From: Erwinia_E haradaeae_F
Lineage (GTDB): Bacteria; Pseudomonadota; Gammaproteobacteria; Enterobacterales; Enterobacteriaceae
Reading direction: 5' to 3'
Assembly (NCBI RefSeq): GCF_900698855.1
Contig: NZ_LR217698.1
Location: 62,001-126,000, forward strand
Length of the DNA stretch: 64,000 nucleotides
The notes under the pieces were generated by a model. It saw only the letters and a list, made by a program, of their open reading frames with translations. It was not told the origin of the DNA and did not search any database. Made by a program: the position numbers and the translations under genes. Every line of letters begins with the position of its first letter. The stretch's first letter is position 1. Below, piece by piece: positions 18,664-28,633 of the stretch.

Positions 18664-19214
18664 ACAACCTCTTTTTTGGTCTATTCTTATTTTTATAGAG
18701 AAAATTAATTAGATTTAGAACTTTTATAACAAACTGTCTATTTGTCTGGGTCTTAAATTCTTTATAGTTTGAATAATGAGTAATGATGATTGAGATCAAT
18801 ATGGTATTGTTATATATGTCAACAAGGTTATTTATATTAATGATCAAGATTTTATTTTTAATTCTTTTTAACATTTTGAAAGTTAACGTTATTTATTACT
18901 ATAGTTTAATTAAGTTAAGTTAAAGTAATAGAAAAAAGTGATCTAGATGTAAATATTAAGTAATGTTTAAATAATCAATGTTTCTGAATGAAGAATTAGA
19001 TAGTTAAGTCATAAAAAATATGTTGATAATTTATATTATAACAAAATTAACTTTAGGATGAAATCTCGTTTATTTAAGGGAGTCGACTTAGGATTTTTAA
19101 TTAGGTTTTTTTATTTTGATTTGATATTGACCGCATATGTTATGGTTGTATTTTTTAGAGAAATTTAGCAGATGAATTTTAATATATTTTAGATTATTAA
19201 AGTATGAAAATATT

Positions 19215-19320
19215 GCACGTCTTTAAGCGTGCACACTTAAAAATCTTATCGATTGATAATCGAATAAGACATGTTACTTAATTCTTCTCAGTTAAGATCA
19301 TGATTATTTAGATGAGAAGA
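19215..19320. ncRNA. Cluster of three consecutive hairpins (candidate structured RNA)
   Basis: Three stems follow each other within 106 bases of the desert. Stem 1 (19215-19232) is GCACG/CGTGC extended by CTT/AAG past a bulge. Stem 2 (19244-19269) has 11 pairs with one bulged A and loop GAT. Stem 3 (19283-19320) is TCTTCTCA/TGAGAAGA followed by GTTTT. Such density and the GC-closed first stem stand out in sequence this AT-rich. It could be a small RNA on the plus strand ending at stem 3, or chance in degenerate DNA. Confidence 0.25.
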
Positions 19321-21609
19321 GTTTTAAGGTATTTGATAAGAAGGGTATTTTGAGATACAGATATACAAAAAAATTTCTGAAATAAATTTATTATTGCATA
19401 ACCTTAATAAGATCTAACATTTTTTTAAAATAATCAATAACTTATAGAAATTTATTTTAATATTTATTAGATTTAAAATTCTAGAATTTAGTGCTTATAG
19501 TGATTTGTATTATTGCGTACAATACAGTAATGTTTTATTGACTGTTGGTCTTTTATTTTTTATTATTTATTTTTTATAATTTACTATATAATACTGAACA
19601 TAAATAGTTTTCAGGATGATTTTTAGAATTTTTATTTCAATTAACTAGTAAACACCTATGGTTTCGATGTTGTACAAATATTAGTTTGGTTTTTTTTCAT
19701 AATTTTGTTCTCATGAAAAGATATCAAATTTTCTTTTTTATAAGTTGATTAATATCTATAGTCTATTTATTATTTATTGTCATTTTATATATCAACTTGA
19801 TGGATTAGATAAGGAATGAAAATTAATATCTTACATATATTAATATAAATAGATAAGTTATTAGATAGCATATAAAATATTTATTAATGATAGAAAGCGA
19901 GATTTACTGAAAATAATTTCAGATATGGAATCTTAGATATAGCATTTATGTTTCATAATAATCTTATGGCAAAATTATTCTATGAATATTTTCGTATATT
20001 TTTTGGTCTAAAAAGACAAAAATGAAAATTTAATCTTTTTTTCAAAAAACCCAAAATTAGATTCTTAATGCTTGATTAAGACGGGTTCAATATATCAATA
20101 TTTGGTATAGTTGAGAATTTCTATATTATACAATTTCTATTGTATTCATTTATAATATGATAAAGTTTAATTTAATTAGCATAATGAATTTTTAAAAGAT
20201 GCTGGATGATCAAGAAGTATATTTGATTTTATTATTTTATTTTATTTTTTTATTTTGAAGTATTTTTAGGTTTAGGTTTTAATTTTTAACTCTTTAAAAA
20301 GAAGCTATCATTATGATATTAATCTAGGTGTTTATTATATGTGATGTATTCATCTTTAATATATGGAATAGAGAAAATAAAATGCGCAGGTTTTTATCAG
20401 GATAATCAATTTTGGATATTATAAATTTTTATGTCATCAACCTTAATCTTCTCACAGAGAATTCTGCAAACAGGAAAATATTTTATACAGAAAAAGAGAA
20501 TAATTTTATTTTTTTAATTTTTGAATTTTTTATTATTATTTAATTCTATAAAAGTAGAAACTTGATCTAGTTCAATCAATTATTTTTGGTCTAAACAACT
20601 AATGATGTTTGTATTTATAATTTTAAAATTTTGGTAAAATTATATTTTTTTATTTTTCGACTTTCTTAGAAGAGATTTATTATACAGATAATAGTCTAGA
20701 GTCCTAATCATTTAGTTATAGTTTTGGTGTACTAGTATTTACTGTTTAAATAGGTAGTATTTTTGATATAAGTATTATTTCTATGATATGTTCAAAGTTA
20801 TTTGAAAAGGAAACTCATATATCTTGACGTATTTATTTTTGAAAATAATTTTTTTATTCAGATGCATTAGTAAAATGAAAAGGATAATTGTGATAATTTA
20901 TGGCGTGAGTTAGTATTTCATAAGACCGTATTGAGATATATTGAATTAGATAAGATTATTTTTATAAGATAAAATCTATGAGTATTTTTATACATCATAC
21001 ATGAAGAGATAAAGAGAACGTAATAAATTTTCCTATCTATTTTTCTTAATTTTTATAAAAAGAAATTAGAAGAATATGTACATTGATTATAGATTAAGGA
21101 AATATTTTTTATTTTTTACTAATATTAGTATTAGAAAATATATATTATAAATTTGTTTAGATCTGAGGTTGGTGTTTTTTTAGTTTTTTACTATATCGAT
21201 TATATGATGATATAGTCATAAAGATTGATTTTTCTAATTTTCGCTAGGAAATAATTTAAATTATTAAATCTTTAAAAAAGATTATATCAATAATTGAAGT
21301 ATATATTCAAGTAACTTCAGATATATTATTTTTATATTTACTACTGGTTTAGTTTGATTTATATCAGTCTATTTTTATGAAGAAAGTGTAAATTAAATTT
21401 AATTAAATATATCATATTTTCAAATATCAAAGCTAACTATTAATTTTATTCTTCTTAGTGGTTATAAGATTTATATGTATTAATATTTTATTGTCGGTGT
21501 AATTTTATGTCGAAGGGGTTTTTTGTAAAGAGATGGGTTTTATTATTGTGAATATATATTTGAAACAAATGTATCTAGCATATTTACATATTTACAAATT
21601 TAAAATTAT

Positions 21610-21629
21610 CATCTTCTGATGAGAAGATG
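21610..21629. repeat. Perfect hairpin, 8-bp arms, GATG loop
   Basis: CATCTTCT pairs with AGAAGATG. No neighbouring gene explains it. Confidence 0.35.
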
Positions 21630-22734
21630 AGAAGAATGTATAATGATTTTGATAGTTTAGATGGGTTGGTAATCGATTGTTATAATTTCATTTCTTTTTT
21701 TGGTTCTATTATTTTTTTTATTTATCTCCTTGGAGGGCGTTTAGTACTATAGCTTAGTAAAAGGTTTTATAGCATAGTATTAATAGACTGAATTGTTAGG
21801 TGATTAATTTGTCTAGGTTTTTATGTAGAAGGTGAATGATAATAGATTTGATGATATTTAATTAATTTTGTTATATGACTTTATAAAAAATAACTTTAGA
21901 TTCATAAAGTCTTGTATTTTTTAAGAATTAGGTAGTGATTTTTTGTTGTTATAACCATATATTTATGACATCATTTTTTATAGGACTTTCTTTCTGTGGT
22001 TTTATACAAATATATTAAAATATTATGATTAAGATGTATAATTAGGGAGATCAGAAGAGGGTGAGATAATTTGAATTTACTGGGTTTTGGTATTTTTATT
22101 TTATCATAATCAATTAGTATACATGCTGATTTTGTCAAGTGCATTATATTGGTATGATTTGACATTGTATTAATAGGTTATCATATGAAATAAAATAACT
22201 AGTCTAGGTATTTATGGTACTAAGTACAAAGATTTTTATATACTTATTTAGTAAAATGTTATAAAAATTTTTATTTTATTTAGTTTTTTATTTTTTTATA
22301 AAAAGACTTTTCTACTATAAATATAGTATATAAATTCAAAAATAATATTTAATTAGAATTAAATGAATGACTCTTTTTTACAAAAAGGTAAATTGTACTA
22401 TTATTTTTGAATCAATTTTATTTTTAAGTAAAAATTAATTATCTTTAGAATATTTATAATTTAATATTTATATTTTATTTTATAAATTATTTGTTTATTT
22501 TTTATAGTTTTTAAATGTAATCTATGTTGGTATAAGTATATTTAATTTTCATTTCTTTGAGATCTATTTTTCCTGTTTTTGATATATAGTTTCTTGTTTA
22601 AATAAGAATCTGCATAATATTGCATAGAAATAAAAATCTCAATATGCTTTTCTTTAAAAGAAAGACAAAGATTATTAATATATTGTTATTGATCTAACGT
22701 ACATGCATGTTATCTAATAAAATAGGTTATTATT

Positions 22735-22983
22735 TTATGCTAATCCCTTTTTTATGAGATATTGATATGGTAAGTTTTTAGTTTTTTTAAATATAAGAAT
22801 ATGCCCCATAAAGCGACAAAAGTTAGGTATGTCTCGGGTTGTTGATGGATCGTCAGAGAGAATGAGCAGAGTTTCACCGTCTTCTATATTCCGAATAGCT
22901 TGGCGAATCATCATAATTGGCTCTGGACAGCGAAATCCTTGAGTATCAATAGTTTTTTTAATAGAGTCATAAAAGTTATGCAT
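22735..22983 (-). CDS. tusA: Sulfurtransferase TusA
   Basis: Accepts persulfide sulfur from IscS and relays it through TusBCD and TusE to MnmA for 2-thiolation of wobble uridine in tRNA. 82 residues (E. coli 81), one compact alpha/beta domain. The active-site Cys19 is in the conserved GFRCPEPIM motif, and DDPSTTRDIPNFCRFMGH follows. It stands alone at the edge of a 4.6-kb empty stretch. Its donor IscS is encoded at 46665-47801 in this window. Confidence 0.97.
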   Translation of the reverse strand: MHNFYDSIKKTIDTQGFRCPEPIMMIRQAIRNIEDGETLLILSDDPSTTRDIPNFCRFMGHILIFKKTKNLPYQYLIKKGLA

Positions 22984-23286
22984 GATTTTTTTCTTTAGTT
23001 TTTTAGAAGAATAGATTGCATTGTTTGTCGAGTACCGCTTGATTAAATTTTAAATTTGGAATCATAGATATATATTTTGGATTTCGATCTTACTCTATAT
23101 TTAAATATAGATCATAAAGAAAATAGTGAATTTATGTTTATATTAAAATTATATCGTGCAAATATGTATTTAAGTTTATGTCATTATGAATTTATATGTA
23201 TACTGACAATTAGACTCAACACTATGAATACTTGGATTCATAGTTTTGAGGAAATAAAATGTCTAGATTACAGGGAATAAAAATTT
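22984..23286. other. Divergent spacer between tusA and bamE
   Basis: 303 AT-rich bases that must contain the promoters of both genes. A short open frame at 23077-23280 (TTG start, no homology, immediately before bamE) does not look coding. Confidence 0.6.
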
Positions 23287-23643
23287 ATGCTACGTTATAA
23301 ATCTTGGATTGCTCCAATATTATTATTAATAATTAGCTCTAGTTGCTCTACTATAGATCAAGTGCTATACAGGAACAATCTGAATCAAGGAGACTGCCTA
23401 ACAACTGCAAGCATTGAAAAAATTCGTATTGGTATGACTAAACAGCAGATTTCTTATTTATTAGGGAGGCCTATGATTCATAATTCATCCCAAAGTAATA
23501 TTTGGCATTATGTTTGTAGGAGAGAATCGCGGTATCAGACTATGAATCAACAAGTTTTAACTTTGACTTTTAATCAAAATGATATCTTGATGGATATAGA
23601 GAGTAAGGAATTTAGATTGATTAAAGGAGACAGTTGCAAATAA
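23287..23643 (+). CDS. bamE: Outer-membrane assembly lipoprotein BamE (SmpA)
   Basis: Small lipoprotein of the BAM complex that folds beta-barrel proteins into the outer membrane. 118 residues. The N-terminal signal peptide ends in a weak lipobox (IISSSC), making Cys20 the likely lipidated residue. The mature part aligns with E. coli BamE: NQGDCLTTASIEKIRIGMTK, LLGRPMI, then WHYVCRRE and TLTFNQND. It indicates a working outer-membrane assembly machine. Its relatives in E. coli gene order (recN upstream) are not seen. Confidence 0.93.
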   Translation: MLRYKSWIAPILLLIISSSCSTIDQVLYRNNLNQGDCLTTASIEKIRIGMTKQQISYLLGRPMIHNSSQSNIWHYVCRRESRYQTMNQQVLTLTFNQNDILMDIESKEFRLIKGDSCK

Positions 23644-24413
23644 AATTTGAGATTTTTATATGACTGTATTGATTTTTATCATATTAGACCTTTTAGAATG
23701 TGAATTATGTAATATTATTTTTTTATATTATATGATTTTAGGTATTGTAGATTGCTAGAGATTGTATAGAGATTTTATAAAAAGTATTTTACTTTCATCA
23801 TTAATTTTTAATTAATAAATTTTAAAAGTATTATTTTATTTATTCCTTATGTTAGAGGAACAAGAATGGTAATAAGATGTAAGAGAGTTTTTACCAAAGA
23901 TATTGATATGATCAATTATAGTCAGAAGATATTTTAAAATTTACTTAAGTTGCAATAATCGAAGCTCATTTATTTTTATGATACAACAGGAACAAGAAAA
24001 GGAGGCTACATATAAAGATTTTCTATTAGAAAAGTTATAATATAGAGTTTTCTATAATTATAATATTCATACATGTTTGATGAATTGTTTGTATTTTAAC
24101 TTGAGAAACATGTTAATTCAATAAGTTATAATATTGAATTATAATTATATTTGAAATCTACATTTCATAGGATTAGCGTTGAGCTTTAGGAATATATTTT
24201 TTATGATTGAGTAAAATTTATTATGTGTTTGAAATACTTAAAGAGTCAACAAAGGGGTGTATTATTGAGTAATATACTAAAAGAAATATTCTTATAAATG
24301 AATTATGTATCAATAATACACTAAGATTAGTGGAATGAATAAATACGATTGTTATTTTGATTTTTTTATATAAAAATTATAGTTTTTGTGTTTTTATGCA
24401 GGGGTTATATGTG
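23644..24413. other. Gene-free gap before dapA
   Basis: 770 AT-rich bases with no reading frame or RNA recognised. It contains the dapA leader and presumably its promoter. Confidence 0.6.
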
Positions 24414-25292
24414 ATGTTTGAAGGTAGTATAGTTGCATTAATTACGCCAATGAATAGACGAGGTAAGATTTGCCGTATTAGTTTAAAAAGATTAATTGAT
24501 TATCATATTAAAAGTGGTACATCAGCCATAGTTATTTCTGGTACTACAGGGGAATCGGCTACTTTAACTGATAAAGAGCGTTACAATGTCATTCTTCTTA
24601 CTTTAGAGCTAGCAGATAATCGTATTCCAGTGATTGCTGGAACTGGATCTTGTTCAACTTCTAAAGGTATAATTTTCACTCAAAGTCTTGAAAATACTGG
24701 TTTATCCGGCTGTCTGACTATAACTCCGTACTATAATTGTCCAACGCAAGAAGGTCTTTACCATCATTTTAGAGAAATTGCTATTAGTACTAATTTACCT
24801 CAAATTTTATATAACATTCCTTCGAGGACCGGAACAGATCTACTACCAGTTACTATTCAAAGATTGGCTCAAATTAAAAATATAATCGGAATTAAAGAAG
24901 CTACTGGAGATTTATCAAGAGTAAGTCAACTAAAGTCTCTTATTAAATCTGATTTTATTTTATTAAGTGGTCACGATCCTACTGCACTAGATTTTATGCA
25001 GTTAGGTGGACATGGTGTGGTTTCTGTCACTTCTAATATTGCAGCTTATGAGATGTTTCATCTGTGTGATTTAGCAAAGAAAAATAAATTTTTACAAGCC
25101 CGATCCTTAAATGATCGGTTAGATTGTCTTTATCGGAAATTATTTATTGAACCCAATCCTATTCCAGTTAAGTGGGCTGCAAAACGATTGGGCTTAATAG
25201 AAACTGATGTGTTACGACTTCCGATGACGCCCCTAACGCAATCAAGTTGTATTGCTCTTGAGAGAGCATTACAGACAATTGGTCTCCTTTAA
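24414..25292 (+). CDS. dapA: 4-hydroxy-tetrahydrodipicolinate synthase (DHDPS), likely lysine-insensitive
   Basis: Condenses pyruvate with aspartate semialdehyde, the first step unique to lysine and diaminopimelate synthesis. From this ATG (AGGGG upstream) it has 292 residues, equal to E. coli, and aligns without gaps in the part compared. Catalytic residues are kept: Thr44/Thr45 in GTTGES, Tyr106/Tyr107 in TPYYN, the Tyr and Arg of YNIPSRTG, and the Schiff-base Lys in IGIKEATG. The allosteric lysine site is not: E. coli His53, His56, Asn80 and Glu84 are Asp, Arg, Cys and Lys here. Changes at 56 and 84 are known to abolish lysine inhibition. purC follows after a gap where bamC has been lost. 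Confidence 0.97.
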   Translation: MFEGSIVALITPMNRRGKICRISLKRLIDYHIKSGTSAIVISGTTGESATLTDKERYNVILLTLELADNRIPVIAGTGSCSTSKGIIFTQSLENTGLSGCLTITPYYNCPTQEGLYHHFREIAISTNLPQILYNIPSRTGTDLLPVTIQRLAQIKNIIGIKEATGDLSRVSQLKSLIKSDFILLSGHDPTALDFMQLGGHGVVSVTSNIAAYEMFHLCDLAKKNKFLQARSLNDRLDCLYRKLFIEPNPIPVKWAAKRLGLIETDVLRLPMTPLTQSSCIALERALQTIGLL

Positions 25293-27177
25293 GTTGAAGC
25301 TGATATATTATATTATTTATAGAGGATAAAAATTAATGTATATTAGTAAAACTGGTTGATATTTATATAATTTTCTTATTTGTTATTTTAAATAAAAATT
25401 TATAATATATTAATATATTCGTAATTAAACTTACAAAAGACACTTCTTCTAGAGGTGCTTGTTAATAAGGTTAGTATTAGCTAGACAGGACCATTATATT
25501 GATATTTTTATTTCTATTGTTGATTGACTAATAATCATATTAGACAATGCAACTTTTATATTTATTTTATATTTAGTTAAAGAGGGAGTATAAAGTGATA
25601 ATCGATTGTTGACAAATTAGCGTTTTAATGATGATTAAATCACATAATTATATTTAGTAATAAAGCTTAATTTTTTAAAAAAACCTTTTTATTCCTAATT
25701 ATAATATTTTTTAAAATTTTTATTTTATCTATATTTATAGGACAGATTTAATGATTTTCTTTTTTTGAGATTAAATCTAATTTGTTTAAAAAAATTAAAA
25801 ACATAAGGACTATGTTGATTATTTTGTTGTTATTCAAGGATATGGACAAGAGAGCAAGTGAGTTACGAGTATCGTTAGTTTTAGTTTTGAGGGATATAAA
25901 AATGTTGGCGTTCCATCTGTGTTAATGTTTGTGTGAGATGCGGTTTTGGTTGAGATTTATAATTTTAAAAGATTTATAAATAAATATTTATATAAATAGT
26001 TTGTTTAGTTTTTTTTGATTTATTGGATTAAAAATTTTTGGAATTATGTTAAATTAATTTTATCTGTATTGCTACAGATTTGACATTAAATATTTTTTGT
26101 ATACACATCTATGATAGATTGTGACAATATTGTTACTAAGGCTTTTTTTAAAAATTTGATATAGAAGATTTTTTTCATAAATATTACTGATAATTACATT
26201 GATAACATATAATTTATATGTTTAGTCTAGTTGTGAAAATCAATGCATGATTTGTGAATAATTGATTTCTTCTTGCTAGAAGAAGCATTTATGTTTCGGA
26301 TTTTTAATCCGAATGTTATGGTTTGATGATAAGTATGATTGAGAATTTTACGTATGAGGGGGTTTTGATTCCAGGATTAAAAAGAGGTTTCTTAGAATAG
26401 GAAAGCTATAATTTTAAGAAAAATTACTTATTTTGAATAAGTAGAGATATTTGGTATGTGTTTATTTAGAGATTTTATTAATTTTTGATAAAAAGGATAT
26501 TTGTAGTTAAAATTAGCATACATTTTAATATGGATGGTATTGGAATAATATGAATGCCCAAAAGACGGTTGAATAGATCAATGATATTAATGAAGGCTTA
26601 TTCATTTAAGAAATAGATGATTAGTTTGTTGTTTTATGGAAATTTATATATATTATATATGTAAAATGAAGATATAAGATGTAGAAAATTTATAATGGGT
26701 AGTATGTATTAATAAATGAAGTAAATTGATTTTTTTGTAAGCAAGACCTGTTAGTTAAATTAAGATCATGTTATTTAACTAATACTGAAATAATTTTTAT
26801 TTAATAATTTATGATTATCATTTGATTTTCAGTAATACTTTCATTTTATTTTTTTACAAATTGTATTTTTGACCTTTTACCTTGAGAAACAGAATATTTG
26901 TTTTTCATATTGTACTGATAGATTTTAGAAAAGATCTGGGTTTCTATGTTTTATTATATGAAGTTATCCAGTTTTTTGGGTTTTAATTTTTTTAATATCA
27001 GTGCAGAGTAAACCGATTGATTATTTTAATATTGTTTGTAAATTAAGTTAAGATAGATTTTTTCGCGTTTCTATATGAAGTTCTTTATAGAGCGCAATTA
27101 TTGATTAGAATATTTCAGAGGGAATGAAGACGTAATACAATACTAGCCATTATCATTTTACTTATAGGTCAGTATAT
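25293..27177. other. dapA-purC gap where bamC has eroded
   Basis: 1.9 kb without an intact gene. In E. coli bamC fills this interval. A less AT-rich patch at about 25850-25970 reads GVPSVLMFV, stop, DAVLVE in one plus-strand frame. This weakly resembles the BamC segment GLPMLVVRGPFNVVWQ and lies near the expected distance from dapA. Two adjacent hairpins occur at 26266-26283 (TTCTTCT/AGAAGAA) and 26295-26313 (TTCGGATT/AATCCGAA, loop TTT). Nothing else is recognised. Confidence 0.4.
26266..26313. repeat. Two adjacent hairpins upstream of purC
   Basis: A 7-bp stem with loop TGCT is followed after about ten bases by a perfect 8-bp stem TTCGGATT/AATCCGAA with a three-base loop. They lie in the decayed bamC-purC interval. 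They may be a leftover terminator pair, but no long T-tract follows. Confidence 0.35.
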
Positions 27178-27894
27178 ATGATACAAAAGAAATATGAGTT
27201 ATATCGGGGCAAAGTCAAAACCTTATATAGTACTAATGATCCGGATTTATTGGTGATTGAATTTCGTGATGCAGTCTCTGCACTAGATGGTAAACGTATT
27301 GAATATTTTAAACGTAAGGGTTTGATTAACAATAAATTAAATTATTTTATTATGTCAATGTTAGAGAAATCTGGGATATCAACTCACGTACAATCTCTTT
27401 ATTCTCACAATGAGGTTGTCGTAAAAAATCTAGATATGATTCCTCTAGAATGTGTTATACGTAATCGCTCCGCTGGATCTTTAGTACAACGGTTGGGAGT
27501 GGTAGAAGGAAGAGTTCTAGATCCTCCAATTTTTGAGATTTTTTTAAAAAATGATTCTAAGCACGATCCATTGGTTAATGAGTCTCATTGTCAGACTTTG
27601 AATTTGGTGGATATGAATCATCTTGTTTGCATGCGCGGCTTATCTTTTAAGATAAATGATTTTCTGTACAGATTGTTTGATAGTTTAGATTTAATTTTAG
27701 TAGATTTTAAATTAGAGTTTGGTCTTTTTGATGGGAAAGTAGTATTAGGTGATGAATTTTCACCTGATAGCGCGCGTCTTTGGGATAGGGATACGCTAAA
27801 TAAAATGGATAAGGACATATATAGGTGTGGTTTACCTGGTTTAATTGATGCCTATGAGGATCTAGCGGATCGCTTAGGTGTAATATTGGATTAA
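27178..27894 (+). CDS. purC: Phosphoribosylaminoimidazole-succinocarboxamide synthase (SAICAR synthetase)
   Basis: Ligates aspartate to CAIR with ATP in de novo purine synthesis. 238 residues against 237 in E. coli. The N-terminal ELYRGKVKTLYST segment, the ECVIRNRSAGSLVQRLG motif near 88, HDPLVNESHC near 126 and LVDFKLEFGLFDGKVVLGDE near 172 are conserved, as is EFSPDSARLWD. In E. coli it follows dapA-bamC; the same order is kept here with bamC gone. No other purine gene is in the window. Confidence 0.97.
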   Translation: MIQKKYELYRGKVKTLYSTNDPDLLVIEFRDAVSALDGKRIEYFKRKGLINNKLNYFIMSMLEKSGISTHVQSLYSHNEVVVKNLDMIPLECVIRNRSAGSLVQRLGVVEGRVLDPPIFEIFLKNDSKHDPLVNESHCQTLNLVDMNHLVCMRGLSFKINDFLYRLFDSLDLILVDFKLEFGLFDGKVVLGDEFSPDSARLWDRDTLNKMDKDIYRCGLPGLIDAYEDLADRLGVILD

Positions 27895-28633
27895 GATTTA
27901 TATAGGCTATTCTTTTTCTTGTCGATGGTTTTCTTTTAGATTTTATTGGTAATTGAAAATTCTGTTCGATATTATTCTTTTGATGATTTTAATTGATAAA
28001 AATAGAGATCCTATTCGTAGGATACTGAAATAATTTTAATATTTTACCTAGAAATATAATAAAAGATTGTTATATATTTAGATTGATACTGAATTTTTAA
28101 GAATTCATCTCAACAATTAAGTGAAGGGGATGCTGGGGGGTTAAATAGAAAGCATGGTTGACAAAAAATAATAATAAAATGTAGTGTCATATACTAGTAG
28201 TGTCTGTTATTGATGATTGATTGATCGTTAGAGTTAATAAATAAGAGTGATTTTGATCTAATGATCAAAATTCGTTAATAATATGTTTTTAATTATAGTT
28301 ATGCATTGTATTTTATACAAAATAAAAAAGTTCTTTTATATTTCTTATGAATAAGTCTTGCTAGAATAAGGCAACATTTTTTCTAGGTAAGTTGTCTTAT
28401 TTTTAGTAAAACTTTTGAAGTTACGGACAAGGTAGGTGTGATATTTGATATAACTAGTTTATTAAGATAGTTTAATAAGTGATACTGATTTTCTGTAACT
28501 AGGCATAGATATTAAAAATGTATCAAGTTAATGAGTAGAGTTTATTGGTCATTCTATTTTTTTATTTTTTTCTATCTATTGCTATGTTTTCTATGTTTAT
28601 CAGGTTTTTAAATCTGGCGCAAAGGTATGTATT
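27895..28633. other. purC-lysC gap without a lysine riboswitch
   Basis: 739 AT-rich bases. The hairpin at 28365-28404 is the only structured element. In E. coli a lysine riboswitch precedes lysC; none of its conserved GC-rich core can be seen in the 500 bases before this lysC. Confidence 0.6.
28365..28404 (+). terminator. Rho-independent-like terminator between purC and lysC
   Basis: An 11-pair stem with one G-U pair (AATAAGGCAAC with GTTGTCTTATT) and a 15-base loop runs directly into a T run (28400-28404) on the plus strand. It lies 470 bases after purC and 230 before lysC. It could end a purC transcript or be a leftover of leader control of lysC. Confidence 0.45.

Larger units (their letters stand above)
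18140..22734. other. 4.6-kb gene desert
   Basis: The longest empty stretch of the window, extremely AT-rich. All reading frames are short and low-complexity. I looked on the minus strand next to secB for traces of grxC, its E. coli neighbour, and saw none. The visible structure consists of hairpins: 18634-18663, a cluster of three at 19215-19320, and 21610-21629. It may be a fully eroded gene block of which only structured elements remain. Confidence 0.7.

Noticed and set aside
18656..18874. 72-codon minus-strand frame in the desert
   Set aside because: Composition is almost only Ile, Asn, Lys and Leu, as expected from AT-rich noise.
21971..22165. 64-codon minus-strand frame in the desert
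   Set aside because: Low complexity, no homology, no start signal.
23077..23280. 67-codon frame directly upstream of bamE
   Set aside because: TTG start, AT-rich random-looking composition, no homology; it is the tusA-bamE promoter region.
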